Positions 35,609 through 43,032 of a DNA stretch of 64,000 bases are shown one piece after another. Position 1 is the stretch's first letter. Each line of letters begins with the position of its first letter. Both the position numbers and the translations under genes were made by a program. Source of the stretch: Pseudoalteromonas galatheae (GTDB lineage Bacteria; Pseudomonadota; Gammaproteobacteria; Enterobacterales; Alteromonadaceae); assembly GCF_005886105.2 (NCBI RefSeq), contig NZ_PNCO02000001.1, forward strand, positions 2,539,001 through 2,603,000. Direction: 5' to 3'. Under the pieces are notes generated by a model, which ran no database searches, was not told where the DNA came from, and saw only the letters and a list, made by a program, of their open reading frames with translations.

Positions 35609-37209
35609 CCGCTAAAGTAGATATTATTATTGTTGGATCTGGTGCAAGTGGAGCAGCCGCTGCTTGGCGTCTCAGCCAGGATAGCAACCTATCTATAGTT
35701 TGTATTGAACAAGGTCGCGAATCTAACCCAGCTCAATACCCTACGACCAAAGCGGATTGGGAGCGAGATAAGCAACGATCGGCGAGTTTTGACCCAAATG
35801 TTAGAGCTAACAAGGCTGATTACCCAATTGATAACAGTAATTCAGCTATATCTCTTGCCAATTTTAATGGCTTTGGTGGTAGTACCATCTTATATTCAGG
35901 GCACTTTCCGCGCTTTCACCCTTCTGACTTTGCCACATATAGGCTTGATAAGGTTGCAGAGGATTGGCCATTTGACTACCAGACGCTCACTCCTTACTTT
36001 AATCAAAATGAAGAGATGATGGGCGTTGCAGGGTTAGTTGGAGATACTGCATACCCTGAATATGAAAACTTATTGCCGCCGATCGCGATGGGGCCAGGTG
36101 CGAAAAAATTGGCTCAAGCTTTTAATCGGCTTGGCTGGCATTGGTGGCCATCATACAGTGCTATCAATACTAAAAATCACCAAAATCGACCTCCTTGCAT
36201 AAATTTGGGCCCGTGTAATACCGGGTGTAGCCAAGGTGCCAAAGGCAGCGTTGATATTACTTACTGGCCGCAAGCAAAGTTACAAGGCGTTCAAGTAATG
36301 ACTGAATGCCGTGTTTTTGATATTCCAGTTGATAAAGAACAAAAAGCGACAGGAGTAAAATATTATGACAAACATGGAAATGAGCAATTTTTAGCCGCCG
36401 CCCTTGTCATTCTCGCTTGTAGCGGGATAGGTACACCTAGATTACTACTAAATAGTAAATCCGAACTTTTCCCTAATGGGCTATTAAACAACTATGACCT
36501 TGTTGGTCGCAATTTGATGTTACATCCACTCGCATATGTCGAAGGTGTATTTGATGAACCTCTAGATACAAGCATCGGTCCACAGGGCTGTAGTATTTAT
36601 TCTCAACAATTTTATGAAACGCAAGAAGATAGAGGCTTTAAACGCGGCTACACATTGCACGTATTAAGGGGCTCTTCAGCAGTAGATAGCGCGTGCTCCG
36701 GATACATAACGAGAAGAATACCTCTTGGAAAAAACCATCATCAGGCTTTTTCGCAATATTTTAACCATAATATGGGCATTGCCGTCATTTCTGAGGATTT
36801 ACCAGATCCCGAAAACCGTATAGAGCTTGATTATTCGAAAACGGATAGTTTTGGTATGCCCGGTATCAAAGTGCACTATTCTCTACATGAAAATACAAAA
36901 AAAATGCTCGAGCATGGTATCGAACAAACTAAAAAGTTATTCGCCGAAGCCGGAGCGAAAATTTCAGCAGCTCATTATCCTGTGAAACATGCGGGTTGGC
37001 ACCTAATGGGAACAACCAAAATGGGAGCAGATAAAACAAATTCAGTGGTCAATGAGCATGGGCAAGCACATGAGGTAAGCAACCTTTTCATCGTCGACAG
37101 CAGCGTTTTTATCACTTCAGGAGCTGTCAACCCAGTCGCTACCGCCCAAGCTTTAACTCTAAAGTTTTGTGACCACATCAGTAAAAATATAAAGAGTTGG
37201 GTAGTATAA
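35605..37209 (+). CDS. GMC-family FAD oxidoreductase
   Basis: A 534-residue flavoprotein. The FAD dinucleotide motif VGSGASG is at 10-16 with the acidic IEQG following. GGSTILYSG is the second nucleotide contact. The active-site His is in AGWHLMGT and the second His/Asn position is Asn in SGAVNPVATA, as in glucose/choline-oxidase-type enzymes. A cysteine-rich insert CINLGPCNTGC near 199-209 resembles membrane-linked gluconate/sorbitol dehydrogenases. No signal peptide is present, so it is cytoplasmic. It should oxidise an alcohol to a carbonyl. Its TAA shares one base with the next ATG; that gene encodes a likely small subunit. Confidence 0.88.
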   Translation: MTAKVDIIIVGSGASGAAAAWRLSQDSNLSIVCIEQGRESNPAQYPTTKADWERDKQRSASFDPNVRANKADYPIDNSNSAISLANFNGFGGSTILYSGHFPRFHPSDFATYRLDKVAEDWPFDYQTLTPYFNQNEEMMGVAGLVGDTAYPEYENLLPPIAMGPGAKKLAQAFNRLGWHWWPSYSAINTKNHQNRPPCINLGPCNTGCSQGAKGSVDITYWPQAKLQGVQVMTECRVFDIPVDKEQKATGVKYYDKHGNEQFLAAALVILACSGIGTPRLLLNSKSELFPNGLLNNYDLVGRNLMLHPLAYVEGVFDEPLDTSIGPQGCSIYSQQFYETQEDRGFKRGYTLHVLRGSSAVDSACSGYITRRIPLGKNHHQAFSQYFNHNMGIAVISEDLPDPENRIELDYSKTDSFGMPGIKVHYSLHENTKKMLEHGIEQTKKLFAEAGAKISAAHYPVKHAGWHLMGTTKMGADKTNSVVNEHGQAHEVSNLFIVDSSVFITSGAVNPVATAQALTLKFCDHISKNIKSWVV

Positions 37210-37628
37210 TGAGTTTATCGCAATTTCTAGATGTTATTTTACCCTCAGATACAAGCCTTAATATGCCCTCTGCGACGGATCTGCATATAGATAAGGCTGT
37301 AGCAAACCTTTTAGAACCACAGCAAATTGAAGAGTTTTTATTCATTTTGAATAATGTTGCGCAAGAAAAGTTTTCGAACTCATTGTCCTGCCTTGATGAA
37401 AAAAGCTACTTACTTTGCATTGAAAAAGCTAAGCGAGTGGATGTTTATTTAGTCAATTATATCGTCCAACAATGTCTTACTGCCTACTACACTCACCCTA
37501 GCGTGTTAACCAAAATTGGTTCAGGCGCGGTGCCTCCTTTTCCTGACGGGAACTCTTTGGAATGTGATGACTGGCTGCTGCTTGAGGATGTGTACGAACG
37601 TGGGCCTATTTACAGGAAAGTCATATGA
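37209..37628 (+). CDS. Probable small subunit of the GMC dehydrogenase
   Basis: A 139-residue, acidic, helical protein. It lacks a signal peptide and membrane segment. The C-terminal DWLLLEDVYERGPIYRKV and the short length recall the subunit 3 of gluconate 2-dehydrogenase, which accompanies a GMC flavoprotein. The start is the ATG at 37209, which shares a base with the GMC stop codon; 5' extension would enter that gene. The stop overlaps the next gene (ATGA). I infer a stabilising or electron-transfer partner of the flavoprotein, but sequence evidence is weak. Confidence 0.6.
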   Translation: MSLSQFLDVILPSDTSLNMPSATDLHIDKAVANLLEPQQIEEFLFILNNVAQEKFSNSLSCLDEKSYLLCIEKAKRVDVYLVNYIVQQCLTAYYTHPSVLTKIGSGAVPPFPDGNSLECDDWLLLEDVYERGPIYRKVI

Positions 37629-38371
37629 TACCTTACATTGCAGGGCAACTTGCTAGAAATAAAGTTGCCGTTGTAACTGGCGCAAACAGGGGGATCGGCA
37701 AAGCGATTAGCGAGACCTTGTTGGCACATGGTTGCACGGTAATCGCTGCTGTCAGAGACATTGAAGCCGCAAAGGCAAGTTTGACACATCAAGATAATCT
37801 GCACTTTGTGAAATTAGATCTAAACCATGAAGATAGTGTCAAATCCTCGATAAAAGATATTAGAGCAATTTCTAAAACGGTCGATATATTGATAAATAAT
37901 GCAGGAATTGCAATGGGTGGATTGTTTCAAATGACTTCAATGCATGATGTTAAACAGCTATTTGAAGTGAATTTGTTCAATCAGTTATTGCTAACTCAGC
38001 AGATTTCAAGACTAATGCAGCGACAAAAACAAGGGTGTGTAATCAATATTCTTTCAAGTGCAACGCATCAAATTGATCGCGGTACACTAGCGTACGGTAG
38101 TGTCAAATCTGCATTTGAGCGTGCAAGTCTAAGTATGGCAGTAGAACTTGCAGATAGCGGTATTAGGGTGAATGCTATTGCGCCAGGTGTCACTAGCACC
38201 GATATGGCTGAAGAGATGGATGAACAAGCAAAAATAGACTTAGTCGCTAAAAGTTTACTGAAAAAGGCTGCGATACCTCAAGATATTGCAAATACAGCTT
38301 TGTTCTTATGTAGTGATTTAGCGACGCACATCACAGGCCAAGTGCTCAACGTTGATGGCGGTTTAATTTAA
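37625..38371 (+). CDS. Short-chain dehydrogenase/reductase (FabG-like)
   Basis: A 248-residue classical SDR. The cofactor motif is TGANRGIG near 18-25, then NNAG, the catalytic Ser in NILSSATH and Tyr-x-x-x-Lys in AYGSVKSA, and the C-terminal TGQVLNVDGG typical of FabG-type enzymes. It reduces a carbonyl or oxidises a hydroxyl with NAD(P)(H). The ATG overlaps the preceding stop and AGGAA is close upstream. In the operon it could reduce a ketone produced by the transketolase or FAD enzyme. Confidence 0.88.
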   Translation: MIPYIAGQLARNKVAVVTGANRGIGKAISETLLAHGCTVIAAVRDIEAAKASLTHQDNLHFVKLDLNHEDSVKSSIKDIRAISKTVDILINNAGIAMGGLFQMTSMHDVKQLFEVNLFNQLLLTQQISRLMQRQKQGCVINILSSATHQIDRGTLAYGSVKSAFERASLSMAVELADSGIRVNAIAPGVTSTDMAEEMDEQAKIDLVAKSLLKKAAIPQDIANTALFLCSDLATHITGQVLNVDGGLI

Positions 38372-38382
38372 AGAGGAATGTA

Positions 38383-39228
38383 ATGAGTTATCCAGAATTA
38401 ACTGAGTTTGCACGTACCATGAGGCAAAAGATACTCGATATTAGCTACCACAGTGGCACATCTACTCATATTGGTGGTGCTCTGTCTATGACTGATGTCA
38501 TGGCGGTACTCTACGGAAAAGTACTTAATTTTGACGCCCAAGATCCTCGCTGGCCAGAACGAGACCGTTTCATTTTAAGTAAGGGCCACGGTGTACTTGG
38601 ATTTTATCCTGCACTGCTTGGCGCAGGCATCATTTCTCAAGAAGTTTTTGATACCTTTCAACAAAATGGCAGTGATCTAATCGCCCACCCCGTGATGAAT
38701 CTTGATTTAGGGATTGAGTCCTCTAATGGTAGTTTGGGTCACGGCATATCAATGGCGGTCGGAATCGCTTTCGCGGCTAAAAAACAAGCAAAGCCTTTTC
38801 ATACCTATACATTAGTTGGTGATGGTGAAACCAATGAAGGCTCCGTATGGGAAGCTGCAATGTTGGCATCCCACCTAAAACTGGACAACCTAACCGCTAT
38901 CATAGACTACAACAAACAACAAAATGATGGCTTTGGAAAAGATGTACTTCACATCGACAATATGGCAGAACGATTTCGTGCTTTTGGCTGGCATGTTATT
39001 GAAGTTGACGGTCATGATATTGATGCCATTGTTGAAGCTTTTGAAGAAGATCCTCTAAATAAGCCTAAAGCCATCGTCGCTAATACGATTAAAGGAAAAG
39101 GTGTTTCTTTTATGGAGGGCGATAACTCATGGCATCACAATCGTCTAACTAAAACTAATTACGAAGCAGCTGTCGCTGCCCTCAATAATTCAAATAACGA
39201 AAGGAGCGACAATGGAAATAACGTCTAA
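38383..39228 (+). CDS. Transketolase, N-terminal (ThDP pyrophosphate-binding) subunit
   Basis: A 281-residue protein equal to the first half of transketolase. The thiamine diphosphate/Mg motif is GDGETNEGSVWEAA followed ~15 residues later by DYNKQQ. Conserved His residues occur in STHIGGALSM, SKGHGVLGFYP and SLGHGISMAVG. It ends before the pyrimidine domain, which is encoded by the next gene with a 17-base overlap. Split transketolases of this type are known in sugar and secondary-metabolite clusters; they transfer a two-carbon ketol unit. AGAGGAA precedes the ATG. Confidence 0.93.
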   Translation: MSYPELTEFARTMRQKILDISYHSGTSTHIGGALSMTDVMAVLYGKVLNFDAQDPRWPERDRFILSKGHGVLGFYPALLGAGIISQEVFDTFQQNGSDLIAHPVMNLDLGIESSNGSLGHGISMAVGIAFAAKKQAKPFHTYTLVGDGETNEGSVWEAAMLASHLKLDNLTAIIDYNKQQNDGFGKDVLHIDNMAERFRAFGWHVIEVDGHDIDAIVEAFEEDPLNKPKAIVANTIKGKGVSFMEGDNSWHHNRLTKTNYEAAVAALNNSNNERSDNGNNV

Positions 39229-40180
39229 AAGTGCACGTCAGTGGGCAAGACTCGGTCCGAGAGGGGTGTATGGTCAAGCTATTCTTGCCATAGCAGATAA
39301 GCACGATGACCTTATGGTAATGTCAGCTGATTTGGCAAGTTCATCTGGGTTAGAACGTTTTCGCACGACCTACCCAGATAAGTTTCTTAATGCTGGTATT
39401 GCAGAGCAAAACATGATTGGCGTAGCAGCAGGACTTGCAAAGGAGGGGTACAATGTTTTTGCCTCTTCCTTTTCACCCTTTATCGCCATGCGGGCAAGCG
39501 AACAAATTCGAATGAATTTGGGCTACATGGAGCTAAATGTTAAAGCTGTCGCAATCGGTGGTGGAATAAGCATGGGCTTTTTGGGGAACTCTCACTTCGG
39601 AATCGAAGATATGGCGGTCATGCGTGCTATCCCAAATTTAACCGTTGTATCCCCTGCAGACTGTGTCGAAGTCGTGAAGTTAGTAGAATCTGCTGCCAGT
39701 TTCAAAGGCCCCATGTATATACGCCTCACAGGCACAGCAAACTGTCCAATCGTCTACACAGATGATTATGAATTTGAAATAGGAAAATCAATTCTGCTTA
39801 GGGAAGGGGCTGATGTAACTCTTATCGCTTGTGGCTCAATGGTTTACCAGTCTTTGCAGGCCGCCGAATTACTCGCGGAGCAAGGAATATCGGCATCCGT
39901 CATTAACATGCATACTATCAAACCTTTGGATGAAGCTAGACTGCAAGAAATCATCGCAAAAGGCAGACCTATTATCACCGTCGAGGAACACTCTAAAATT
40001 GGAGGCCTTGGTAGCGCCATTGCTGAATATTTATCGCCTCTGGGCTGTGGTATTCGTCACCTCTCTGTTGCCCTACCCGATGCATACATAAAAACAGGTG
40101 ATTACGATTATATGCTTGGCGAGCAAGGGTTGGACGCAAAATCAATAGCTCAAAAAGCAGAAACATTTCTCACTAAGTAA
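39212..40180 (+). CDS. Transketolase, C-terminal (pyrimidine/Tkt-C) subunit
   Basis: A 322-residue protein equal to the second half of transketolase. The catalytic Glu that activates thiamine is in AGIAEQNMIG near 69. FASSFSPFIAMRASEQIR belongs to the pyrimidine domain and residues after ~190 form the C-terminal domain. AAAGGAG upstream of the ATG lies inside the previous gene, favouring equal synthesis of the two subunits. The two chains should assemble as an alpha2-beta2 enzyme. The acceptor could be the aldehyde made by the LuxC-like enzyme (inference). Confidence 0.93.
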   Translation: MEITSKSARQWARLGPRGVYGQAILAIADKHDDLMVMSADLASSSGLERFRTTYPDKFLNAGIAEQNMIGVAAGLAKEGYNVFASSFSPFIAMRASEQIRMNLGYMELNVKAVAIGGGISMGFLGNSHFGIEDMAVMRAIPNLTVVSPADCVEVVKLVESAASFKGPMYIRLTGTANCPIVYTDDYEFEIGKSILLREGADVTLIACGSMVYQSLQAAELLAEQGISASVINMHTIKPLDEARLQEIIAKGRPIITVEEHSKIGGLGSAIAEYLSPLGCGIRHLSVALPDAYIKTGDYDYMLGEQGLDAKSIAQKAETFLTK

Positions 40181-40191
40181 TTGGATTAAAG

Positions 40192-41109
40192 ATGCAATTT
40201 GAACATAATCATCATTCTGTCACTCAAGCGCTTGATAATATCGTATCAGCAGTACAATTGAGCTTTAATCAATGTCAAAGTGATGTATATTGGTTGTCAG
40301 TTGATTTTCGTATGCTGATTGCTGCAACAGGTGTAAAGCACACAGAAGCACACAAAGCGGCAATATATATTGTTGATTCATTGGTAGCACAACTCAAACC
40401 TAATGAGTCTTTACTTGTTTCGTCGTTTTACTTTAGTTTTCCTCACAGTAAAGCGTTTTCTCCCTACAAGAGTGAAGTACAAACCGGTGCTTTTGGTGCA
40501 ATGTTGTTAGCCCAATATCCGCAACACAGAGTTCAACAACCATTTTATTCATTTTTAGTTTTTGGCCACGCCTACCCCTCCCTCACACAAAATTATATCG
40601 CTAAAAGCACTGGACCCGATTCCATTTTTGAGTGGGTGATAAAAAACAACACTCAGCTCACCTGTGTTGGGCATCACTATGTAAAATCACTCTCAAGCAT
40701 TCACCATGCTGAGCATTGTGCCGATGTTGATTATCGCTACGTCAAAACATTTTCAGGTTCACTGCTCTTACACAACACCAAAGAGCAGCACATTGAAACT
40801 CAGTTTTATGTTCGAGACTTAGATACCTGTGACTTTTCTTCTTTAACCCATACTGGAGATAGAGCTTTTAGAGAAGCAGCAGTTATTGAATCCCAACTCT
40901 TATCCACACTAAAAAGACCTCTTCTCATTCACAGCATCAACCTACTCTGTGCACATGAAATGATGTTGCAAGATCTAAATAGTGGAAACAATCGATATGT
41001 TGATTACTTTGGACCGATGAAACAAGAGCATGAAGTGATCACCGGAAAGGTCGCAGATAAACTGTATACCAAAGAGTTAAACGCGCTAATTAATACCCAA
41101 AGCTGCTGA
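40192..41109 (+). CDS. AAC(3)-fold N-acyltransferase-like protein
   Basis: A 305-residue protein resembling the aminoglycoside 3-N-acetyltransferase (AAC(3)/YokD) fold. The N-terminal ALDNIVSAV and the region FYFSFPHSKAFSPYKSEVQTGAFG followed by HRVQQPFYSFLVFGH correspond to the acyl-CoA-binding half, though several usual residues differ. Members in biosynthetic and polysaccharide clusters acylate amino groups, so the product may contain an amine. It is the tenth and last gene of the operon, starts 11 bases after the transketolase subunit and ends at a convergent hairpin. The assignment is by fold only; it is not evidence of antibiotic resistance. Confidence 0.65.
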   Translation: MQFEHNHHSVTQALDNIVSAVQLSFNQCQSDVYWLSVDFRMLIAATGVKHTEAHKAAIYIVDSLVAQLKPNESLLVSSFYFSFPHSKAFSPYKSEVQTGAFGAMLLAQYPQHRVQQPFYSFLVFGHAYPSLTQNYIAKSTGPDSIFEWVIKNNTQLTCVGHHYVKSLSSIHHAEHCADVDYRYVKTFSGSLLLHNTKEQHIETQFYVRDLDTCDFSSLTHTGDRAFREAAVIESQLLSTLKRPLLIHSINLLCAHEMMLQDLNSGNNRYVDYFGPMKQEHEVITGKVADKLYTKELNALINTQSC

Positions 41110-41122
41110 TAATTAATGCCCT

Positions 41123-41160
41123 TTTACGACCAACAGTTAATTCAGGCTATTGGTCGTAAA
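41123..41160. terminator. Convergent hairpin between the operon and the FabZ2/MDR pair
   Basis: TTTACGACCAA (41123-41133) pairs with TTGGTCGTAAA (41150-41160) in a perfect 11-bp stem with a 16-base loop. It sits between convergent genes, but the T-tails are weak. Confidence 0.6.
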
Positions 41161-41622
41161 TCATTCAGCTGACTTAGGTACCGCCATTAAGTGTGGAGAA
41201 GCATAACTAAATGTGCCTACGCAAATTTTTGTGCCGTCACACAAAGCAATTACTTCGCCCTTACATATCCCCCTTCTCATAGAAAGTATGGTTGCTTCAT
41301 AGCGCAACTCCGAGCAATTGGTCACTGTGACTGCCTTCATCAGTTTAACGTTAATATTGTTTACATAAGCCCGATGCTCTCCGTGCTCAAAAGAGTCGTA
41401 AATCAGTAGCACCAACGTTTGTAACATACCTTCGATTTGCAATGTGCCTGGCATGACTCCAGATTTTGGTAAATGACACTCAAAAAACCAATCATCAACT
41501 GAGATAGACTTTGTCGCAATAGCCGTTTTCCCTTTCTCAATCAACTCGTAATTATCGATCATTAAAAAAGGGGGGGTTATATCCAAAGCGGTAGATATTT
41601 GTTCCGCAGTTTTCATCATCAT
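41161..41622 (-). CDS. FabZ-like hot-dog dehydratase 2
   Basis: A 153-residue hot-dog protein related to the one at 35135: PPFLMIDNYEL, catalytic His in FECHLPKSGV and Glu in LQIEGMLQ, then LSMRRGICKGEV like LSWKRGICKGRG of the first. The pair shares the box RRGICKG/KRGICKG, so they look like paralogues within the cluster, perhaps acting at different steps or as a heterodimer. It overlaps the upstream MDR gene by four bases, so the two are coupled. The repeated Met at the start (MMMK) leaves a small uncertainty about the first residue. Confidence 0.82.
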   Translation of the reverse strand: MMMKTAEQISTALDITPPFLMIDNYELIEKGKTAIATKSISVDDWFFECHLPKSGVMPGTLQIEGMLQTLVLLIYDSFEHGEHRAYVNNINVKLMKAVTVTNCSELRYEATILSMRRGICKGEVIALCDGTKICVGTFSYASPHLMAVPKSAE

Positions 41623-42620
41623 TTAGCCTCCATATCCACTACAACTCTGCCATATATATTCTGCTCCTTAAAGTTTTCAATAGCACAACTGACCCCTGCT
41701 AATTTCACTTTTTTGTAGACATCGCAAAGCGCAGAACTTCGCCAAATTGAGGCCAGTTTTATCAGTAGACTTTTTCTACTTTCGACCGAGGTTCCTTCCG
41801 CGTTGATACCTATTAGGCTAATCCCACGAAGAATAAAAGGTAATACATTTGTCTCAAAATGCGTCCCCGCAACAAGCCCTGTGCTCACAACAATGCCATT
41901 CTCTGATACCTGCTTTAAAATACAAGCGAGCACATCTCCACCAGCCACATCTATGACTGCCTGCCACCTTGAGGGCAATAAGTTTTGTGTCGTCTTCACA
42001 TCTGACGCATTTAAATCAACAACAGCAGTGACCCCTAAATTCTCAAGGAAAACTTTACCATTTTCCCGAGTTACACTCACTTCAACGTCATAACCAAGAT
42101 GCTTGAGAAGTAATACAGCGATACTGCCAAGACCACCGCTGGCTCCAGTTACCAGCACCTTACTAACTGACTTGTCGATACCATGCTTTTCGATTGCTTC
42201 AACGGCAAGTGCCGCTGTATACCCAGCGGTTCCATATACCATTACTTCCTCTAGGCACATATTTTCTGGCAATCGGATGAGCCATTCAGCGGGTACGCAT
42301 ATATACTCTGCAAGACCGCCCTGATAATGCATCCCCATTGGTGTGCAAAACACAGCTACTCTATCGCCTCTTTTAAAAAGAGCTGAATTTGATTGCTCAA
42401 CTACCCCACTTGCATCAAGCCCCGGAGTATGAGGGAAGCGGCGAGTCACAGCAGGATTGCCCTGGCAGGATAAAATATCTTTATAATTTAAAGAGGAATA
42501 GTGCACTTTTACGAGTACTTCAGAACTAGGTAGATGTGTTACTGGCAAGCTTTTAACTCGATATGCAAATTCTCTTGGAGGTTTTTTTTCCACTACGAGT
42601 GCATTATAGTATTCTGTCAT
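41619..42620 (-). CDS. MDR-family (zinc-free) NADPH oxidoreductase, AcuI/YhdH-like
   Basis: A 333-residue medium-chain reductase without zinc-ligand cysteines. SSLNYKDILSCQG and FPHTPGLDASGVV are typical of the quinone oxidoreductase/acryloyl-CoA reductase subgroup. The NADPH motif TGASGGLGSIAVLLLK is near 157-172. AcuI/YhdH reduce the double bond of enoyl thioesters, so with the FabZ-like partner it could carry out a dehydration-reduction sequence. The pair is transcribed away from the ACP gene across a 115-bp divergent region. Confidence 0.85.
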   Translation of the reverse strand: MTEYYNALVVEKKPPREFAYRVKSLPVTHLPSSEVLVKVHYSSLNYKDILSCQGNPAVTRRFPHTPGLDASGVVEQSNSALFKRGDRVAVFCTPMGMHYQGGLAEYICVPAEWLIRLPENMCLEEVMVYGTAGYTAALAVEAIEKHGIDKSVSKVLVTGASGGLGSIAVLLLKHLGYDVEVSVTRENGKVFLENLGVTAVVDLNASDVKTTQNLLPSRWQAVIDVAGGDVLACILKQVSENGIVVSTGLVAGTHFETNVLPFILRGISLIGINAEGTSVESRKSLLIKLASIWRSSALCDVYKKVKLAGVSCAIENFKEQNIYGRVVVDMEAK

Positions 42621-42735
42621 GGCAAGTGTGTTTTAATATATCAAGATACAGACATTCTTTTATAGATGCTATTGATAGTCAACGAATATTCTTTCACAAT
42701 AATAGTCATTGCTCGTCGTCAAATAGGAACAATAA

Positions 42736-42978
42736 ATGAGTAACTTAGAAAAGTACAATCAGGCCTTTATTACAGCTTTTGACATCACTGAAGCACAGCT
42801 CACCGATGACTTCGGCTATCAAGCAATTCCAGAGTGGGACTCAGTCGGTCACATGGGACTAGTTGCAGAATTAGAAGATGCATTTGATATCATGTTAGAA
42901 ATGGAAGATATCATAGACTTTAGTTCATACGGAGAAGGGAAAAACATACTTAAAAAGTATGATGTTGAAGTTGTATAA
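42736..42978 (+). CDS. Free-standing acyl carrier protein
   Basis: An 80-residue acidic four-helix ACP. The phosphopantetheine attachment site is Ser36 in WDSVGHM, and the following helix ELEDAFDIMLEMEDI is typical. Such discrete ACPs serve dedicated biosynthetic pathways rather than fatty acid synthesis. It has its own promoter region shared with the divergent MDR gene, and a hairpin follows. It is the natural carrier for the acyl ligase, LuxC/LuxE-like and FabZ-like enzymes nearby (inference). Confidence 0.92.
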   Translation: MSNLEKYNQAFITAFDITEAQLTDDFGYQAIPEWDSVGHMGLVAELEDAFDIMLEMEDIIDFSSYGEGKNILKKYDVEVV

Positions 42979-42992
42979 TAACTAGTTTAAAA

Positions 42993-43026
42993 AATGATAG
43001 CACAAGCTTAAAGCCTGGCTATCATT
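42993..43026. terminator. Convergent terminator-like hairpin after the ACP gene
   Basis: AATGATAGC (42993-43001) pairs with GCTATCATT (43018-43026) across 16 bases, between the ACP gene and the convergent peptidase gene. The upstream A-run provides some U-tail for the - strand. Confidence 0.6.
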
Positions 43027-43032
43027 CCGCTT

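Noticed and set aside
31431..41109. Bioluminescence (lux) operon
   Set aside because: LuxC- and LuxE-like proteins are present, but luxA, luxB and luxD are missing and transketolase/GMC genes are inserted.
40192..41109. Aminoglycoside resistance gene
   Set aside because: Only the AAC(3)-like fold is suggested; the setting is biosynthetic and key residues are diverged.
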